This document shows positions 6,205 through 7,941 of a stretch of 7,941 nt of DNA, piece after piece; within the stretch, counting starts at the first letter, position 1, and the number at the start of each line of letters is the position of its first letter. The notes under the pieces were generated by a model that saw only the letters and a list, made by a program, of their open reading frames with translations, searched no databases and had not been told where the DNA came from. The DNA lies in contig MHFY01000019.1 in assembly GCA_001805375.1 (NCBI GenBank), forward strand, positions 1 to 7,941. Reading direction: 5' to 3'. This DNA is from Omnitrophica WOR_2 bacterium GWA2_47_8 (GTDB lineage: Bacteria > Omnitrophota > Gorgyraeia > Zapsychrales > GWA2-47-8). The translations under genes were made by a program, and so were the position numbers.

Positions 6205-7427
6205 TTCTGCACCTTAATATCCCGATAATATCGATCCAATTCTTTATCAAGGATGTCCTGATTAAATTTCTCCGCAACGATCTTCCGGCCTCTTTTGCCC
6301 ATGTCGTGACGCAGCTGCTGATCGCGGAGTAATAATTCCAATTTATTTTTTAATGCCTCAACATCCCGTTCAGCAACCAAATGCCCTGCCTTACCATCCT
6401 CGACCAGCTCGGGAATACCTGTATGAAAAGTTGACACAACCGGAAGTTCCGTGGCCATGGCCTCCATAATGCTCACCGGGATCCCCTCCTGATCGCCATC
6501 TTTCGCCGTCACGCTGGTTAAAACAAAAATATCCGCTCTTCTATATAATTCCAAGGCCTGGGCCTGCGTCACGGGGCCCAAAAACTTAACATGCCCTTCT
6601 AAGGATAATGTTCTTGTGAGATCCTCCAATGAGCCGCGTAAAGAACCATCCCCGGCGATCAGATAAGCAATGCCCGGGTATTCCTTTACGAGCTTCGCTA
6701 AAGCCCTGAGAACCCACTCATGCCCCTTTTTTTCTATCAACCGCCCCACGGAGAGGAGAGTAATGTTCTTTCCATCTTTTGATTTCACTAAACCGTCATT
6801 GAAACGTTCCAAATCGATCCCCATATGATGGACCCTAATACGCTCACTTGGAGCGCCCAAGTGGATCAGCCTACTTTTCCAATATTCGCTGATAGGCAAA
6901 AACAAGTCACCCCTTTTTAAAAGCTCACTATAGATGCTTTCATTCTGCCATTTCAGATAGGAAGAGATATCGTAACCGTGAAAAGTTGTTATCAGCTTTA
7001 TATCCGGCAGAATATCCTTAAGGAACAATAACTCCTGGGCGACCGGCCCAAAATGGCAGTGAACAATCTCAAATTTATTCTTTATGAAATATTCCGACTT
7101 GATAAGGATATTGATACATTTGTACAGGTCGTTATTCCTGAGATCAAAGCAGCGAAAAACGGCTTTGGGGTTTATCCAAATAGTTCGAAAAATGATCCTG
7201 AAAGCCAAGAAAAGCCTCTCGTGTCTTCCCTTAGGCAGGTCAGGCATATAAAAAACATTTTTATTAAGCTTAAATTCCTCGACCTCCTCATGGACCACGC
7301 TGCCTTGGGGCCGCTTTAAGGAAATGATCCTGACCGCATGGCCGTTCTGCAGCGCAGAAATAATATGGTTCATGATAAAGGTCTCGGACAACGTTGGAAA
7401 AATATTTGTGGCAATGGCGATCTTCAT
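6201..7427 (-). CDS. Glycosyltransferase family 4, colanic-acid WcaL/AmsK-like
   Basis: GT4 retaining glycosyltransferase of 408 residues. The N-terminus MKIAIATNIFPTLSETFI (1-18) carries the FPxLSETFI signature of the WcaL/AmsK group, which add sugars to exopolysaccharide repeat units. Next come VHCHFGPVAQE at 122-132, TFHGYDIS at 148-155 and HHMGID at 200-205. The donor domain has SVGRLIEKKG at 226-235, AGDGSL at 258-263, FLGPV at 282-286 and E-x7-E at E314/E322 in QEGIPVSIMEAM, then TELPVVSTFHTGIPELVEDG. E327 stands where most GT4 enzymes have glycine (MAxGxP), a variant I recall from relatives. I place the start at ATG 7427: the family N-terminus begins exactly there, GAAGAG lies 8 bases upstream, and the gap to the preceding gene is 4 bp. 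The frame is open further upstream to a TTG at 7508, but that would add 27 basic residues and a 77-bp overlap. It overlaps the next GT2 by ATGA. Confidence 0.94.
   Translation of the reverse strand: MKIAIATNIFPTLSETFIMNHIISALQNGHAVRIISLKRPQGSVVHEEVEEFKLNKNVFYMPDLPKGRHERLFLAFRIIFRTIWINPKAVFRCFDLRNNDLYKCINILIKSEYFIKNKFEIVHCHFGPVAQELLFLKDILPDIKLITTFHGYDISSYLKWQNESIYSELLKRGDLFLPISEYWKSRLIHLGAPSERIRVHHMGIDLERFNDGLVKSKDGKNITLLSVGRLIEKKGHEWVLRALAKLVKEYPGIAYLIAGDGSLRGSLEDLTRTLSLEGHVKFLGPVTQAQALELYRRADIFVLTSVTAKDGDQEGIPVSIMEAMATELPVVSTFHTGIPELVEDGKAGHLVAERDVEALKNKLELLLRDQQLRHDMGKRGRKIVAEKFNQDILDKELDRYYRDIKVQK
6210..6215 (-). promoter_or_regulatory. Ribosome binding site AAGGTG for the gene starting at 6204
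   Basis: AAGGTG on the minus strand, 5 bases before the ATG at 6204, located in the last codons of the upstream GT4 gene. The same hexamer serves the paralogous GT2 at 3103, and both pairs follow a GT4 gene. Confidence 0.6.
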
Positions 7428-7431
7428 TGTT

Positions 7432-7941
7432 TTATCTCTTCGTGATAACTGATCTAAAAACTTTCTCTGTCTCTTCAGCCGCGCGGGCCCAATTATAATA
7501 CTCTTCAACCTTTTTACGGCCTTCCTGGCCCATCTTTTGCGCCAGCGCGGGATTATTTTTCAAGAACAAAATATGTCTTACGGCATCATCAATGTTATTG
7601 TCCTTGAGAAGGAATCCATCCTTTCCGTTCTGGACAGCCTCGCTGATCTGCCCGATATCGGTGGCCAAGACCGGCAGCCCGCAGGACATATAATCAAATA
7701 ATTTTAAAGGCGACCGGTAAAATCTTAATCCCGGCTGCGTGTGATAAAAACACAGGCCCAGGTCTGCTGACGCAATGTATTCCGGCAGTTCCAAATACCC
7801 CTTCTTATCCATAAAGAACATGTTCGGCGGCAATTCATTCGGGCTTAGGACGCCTTTTTTATCACCGATAAGGATGAACGTAATGCCTTTGTCCTGCTCA
7901 TAGATCTTCCGGGCGATCTTCTCGATCACGTCAAAACCATG
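7432..7941 (-). CDS. Glycosyltransferase family 4, C-terminal part (5' end beyond window)
   Basis: The last 169 residues of a GT4-type glycosyltransferase; the frame is open to the right edge and reads HGFDVIEKIA there, so the start lies outside. The visible part is the donor-binding Rossmann domain: FILIGDKKG at 22-30, a loop ending with LPEYIASADLGLC at 52-64, then YRSPLKLFDYMSCGLPVLATD at 75-95 and NGKDGFLL at 105-112, closing with a C-terminal helix that includes W151. The canonical E-x7-E is absent: the two positions read Y75 and D83. The SPLKLF(D/E)YM form is known from a GT4 branch in which the first glutamate is lost, so this is likely an active family variant. A GTG at 7929 could be mistaken for a start but would leave only half a domain. 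Roughly 200 N-terminal residues are missing. The next gene begins 4 bp after its stop. Confidence 0.9.
   Translation of the reverse strand, partial: HGFDVIEKIARKIYEQDKGITFILIGDKKGVLSPNELPPNMFFMDKKGYLELPEYIASADLGLCFYHTQPGLRFYRSPLKLFDYMSCGLPVLATDIGQISEAVQNGKDGFLLKDNNIDDAVRHILFLKNNPALAQKMGQEGRKKVEEYYNWARAAEETEKVFRSVITKR
7436..7441 (-). promoter_or_regulatory. Weak ribosome binding site GAAGAG for the start at 7427
   Basis: GAAGAG on the minus strand, 8 bases before the ATG at 7427, within the final codons of the upstream gene. It is a partial Shine-Dalgarno match. It matters because it supports the ATG at 7427 over the upstream in-frame TTG at 7508. Confidence 0.4.

Noticed and set aside
6440..6455. 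Glutamate (E327) replacing the usual glycine in the MAxGxP motif of the WcaL/AmsK-like GT4
   Set aside because: A single base change could explain it, but I recall the same glutamate in related exopolysaccharide GT4 enzymes, so it is more likely a subfamily trait than a mutation or error.
7432..7929. A complete 165-residue protein starting at GTG 7929
   Set aside because: The frame is open beyond 7929 to the window edge, and the protein would contain only the second half of a GT-B fold, so it is a truncated view of a longer gene.
1..7941. Mobile elements, CRISPR, RNA genes, attachment sites
   Set aside because: No terminal repeats, spaced direct repeats, tRNA-like folds or transposase/integrase motifs were seen; almost every base belongs to a glycosyltransferase gene.

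Overview
The window is a stretch of one densely packed glycosyltransferase operon. All eight genes lie on the minus strand, so transcription runs from the right edge to the left. In transcription order they are: a GT4 gene cut by the right edge (7432-7941), a WcaL/AmsK-like GT4 (6201-7427), a GT2 (5239-6204), a second, divergent GT2 (4298-5227), a GT4 (3093-4295), a third GT2 (2141-3103), a GT4 (1032-2144) and a TuaC-like GT4 cut by the left edge (1-1035). Five genes are therefore GT-B fold (GT4) enzymes and three are GT-A fold (GT2) enzymes.

Coding capacity is essentially complete. The largest gap between genes is 11 bp. Three junctions are 4-bp ATGA stop/start overlaps (1032-1035, 2141-2144, 6201-6204), one is an 11-bp overlap, and the other gaps are 2, 11 and 4 bp. 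No stretch over 300 bases lacks a gene. I see no tRNA, rRNA, CRISPR array, insertion sequence, transposase, convincing promoter or terminator. The operon's promoter and terminator must lie outside the window.

The products would be cytoplasmic or membrane-associated enzymes that add sugars one after another to a carrier, probably a polyprenyl-phosphate-linked oligosaccharide that becomes an exopolysaccharide, capsule, O-antigen-like glycan or glycoprotein glycan. No initiating sugar-phosphate transferase, Wzx flippase, Wzy polymerase, ABC exporter or nucleotide-sugar enzyme is present here, so the polymer type cannot be named. Sugar donors and linkages cannot be read from these sequences.

The organism is bacterial: Shine-Dalgarno motifs of the GGAG/AAGGTG kind, ATG starts and a tight operon. 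Base composition is moderate, with GC a little under half by eye. Operons of many GT4 and GT2 genes in a row are common in Gram-negative and uncultured lineages; Omnitrophota would fit the style, but that is a guess.

Nothing clearly represents a new system. The points most worth a second look are a TPR-like helical hairpin at the C-terminus of two paralogous GT2 enzymes, the apparent repetition of a GT4-then-GT2 gene pair, and two start sites that a simple longest-frame annotation would get wrong.
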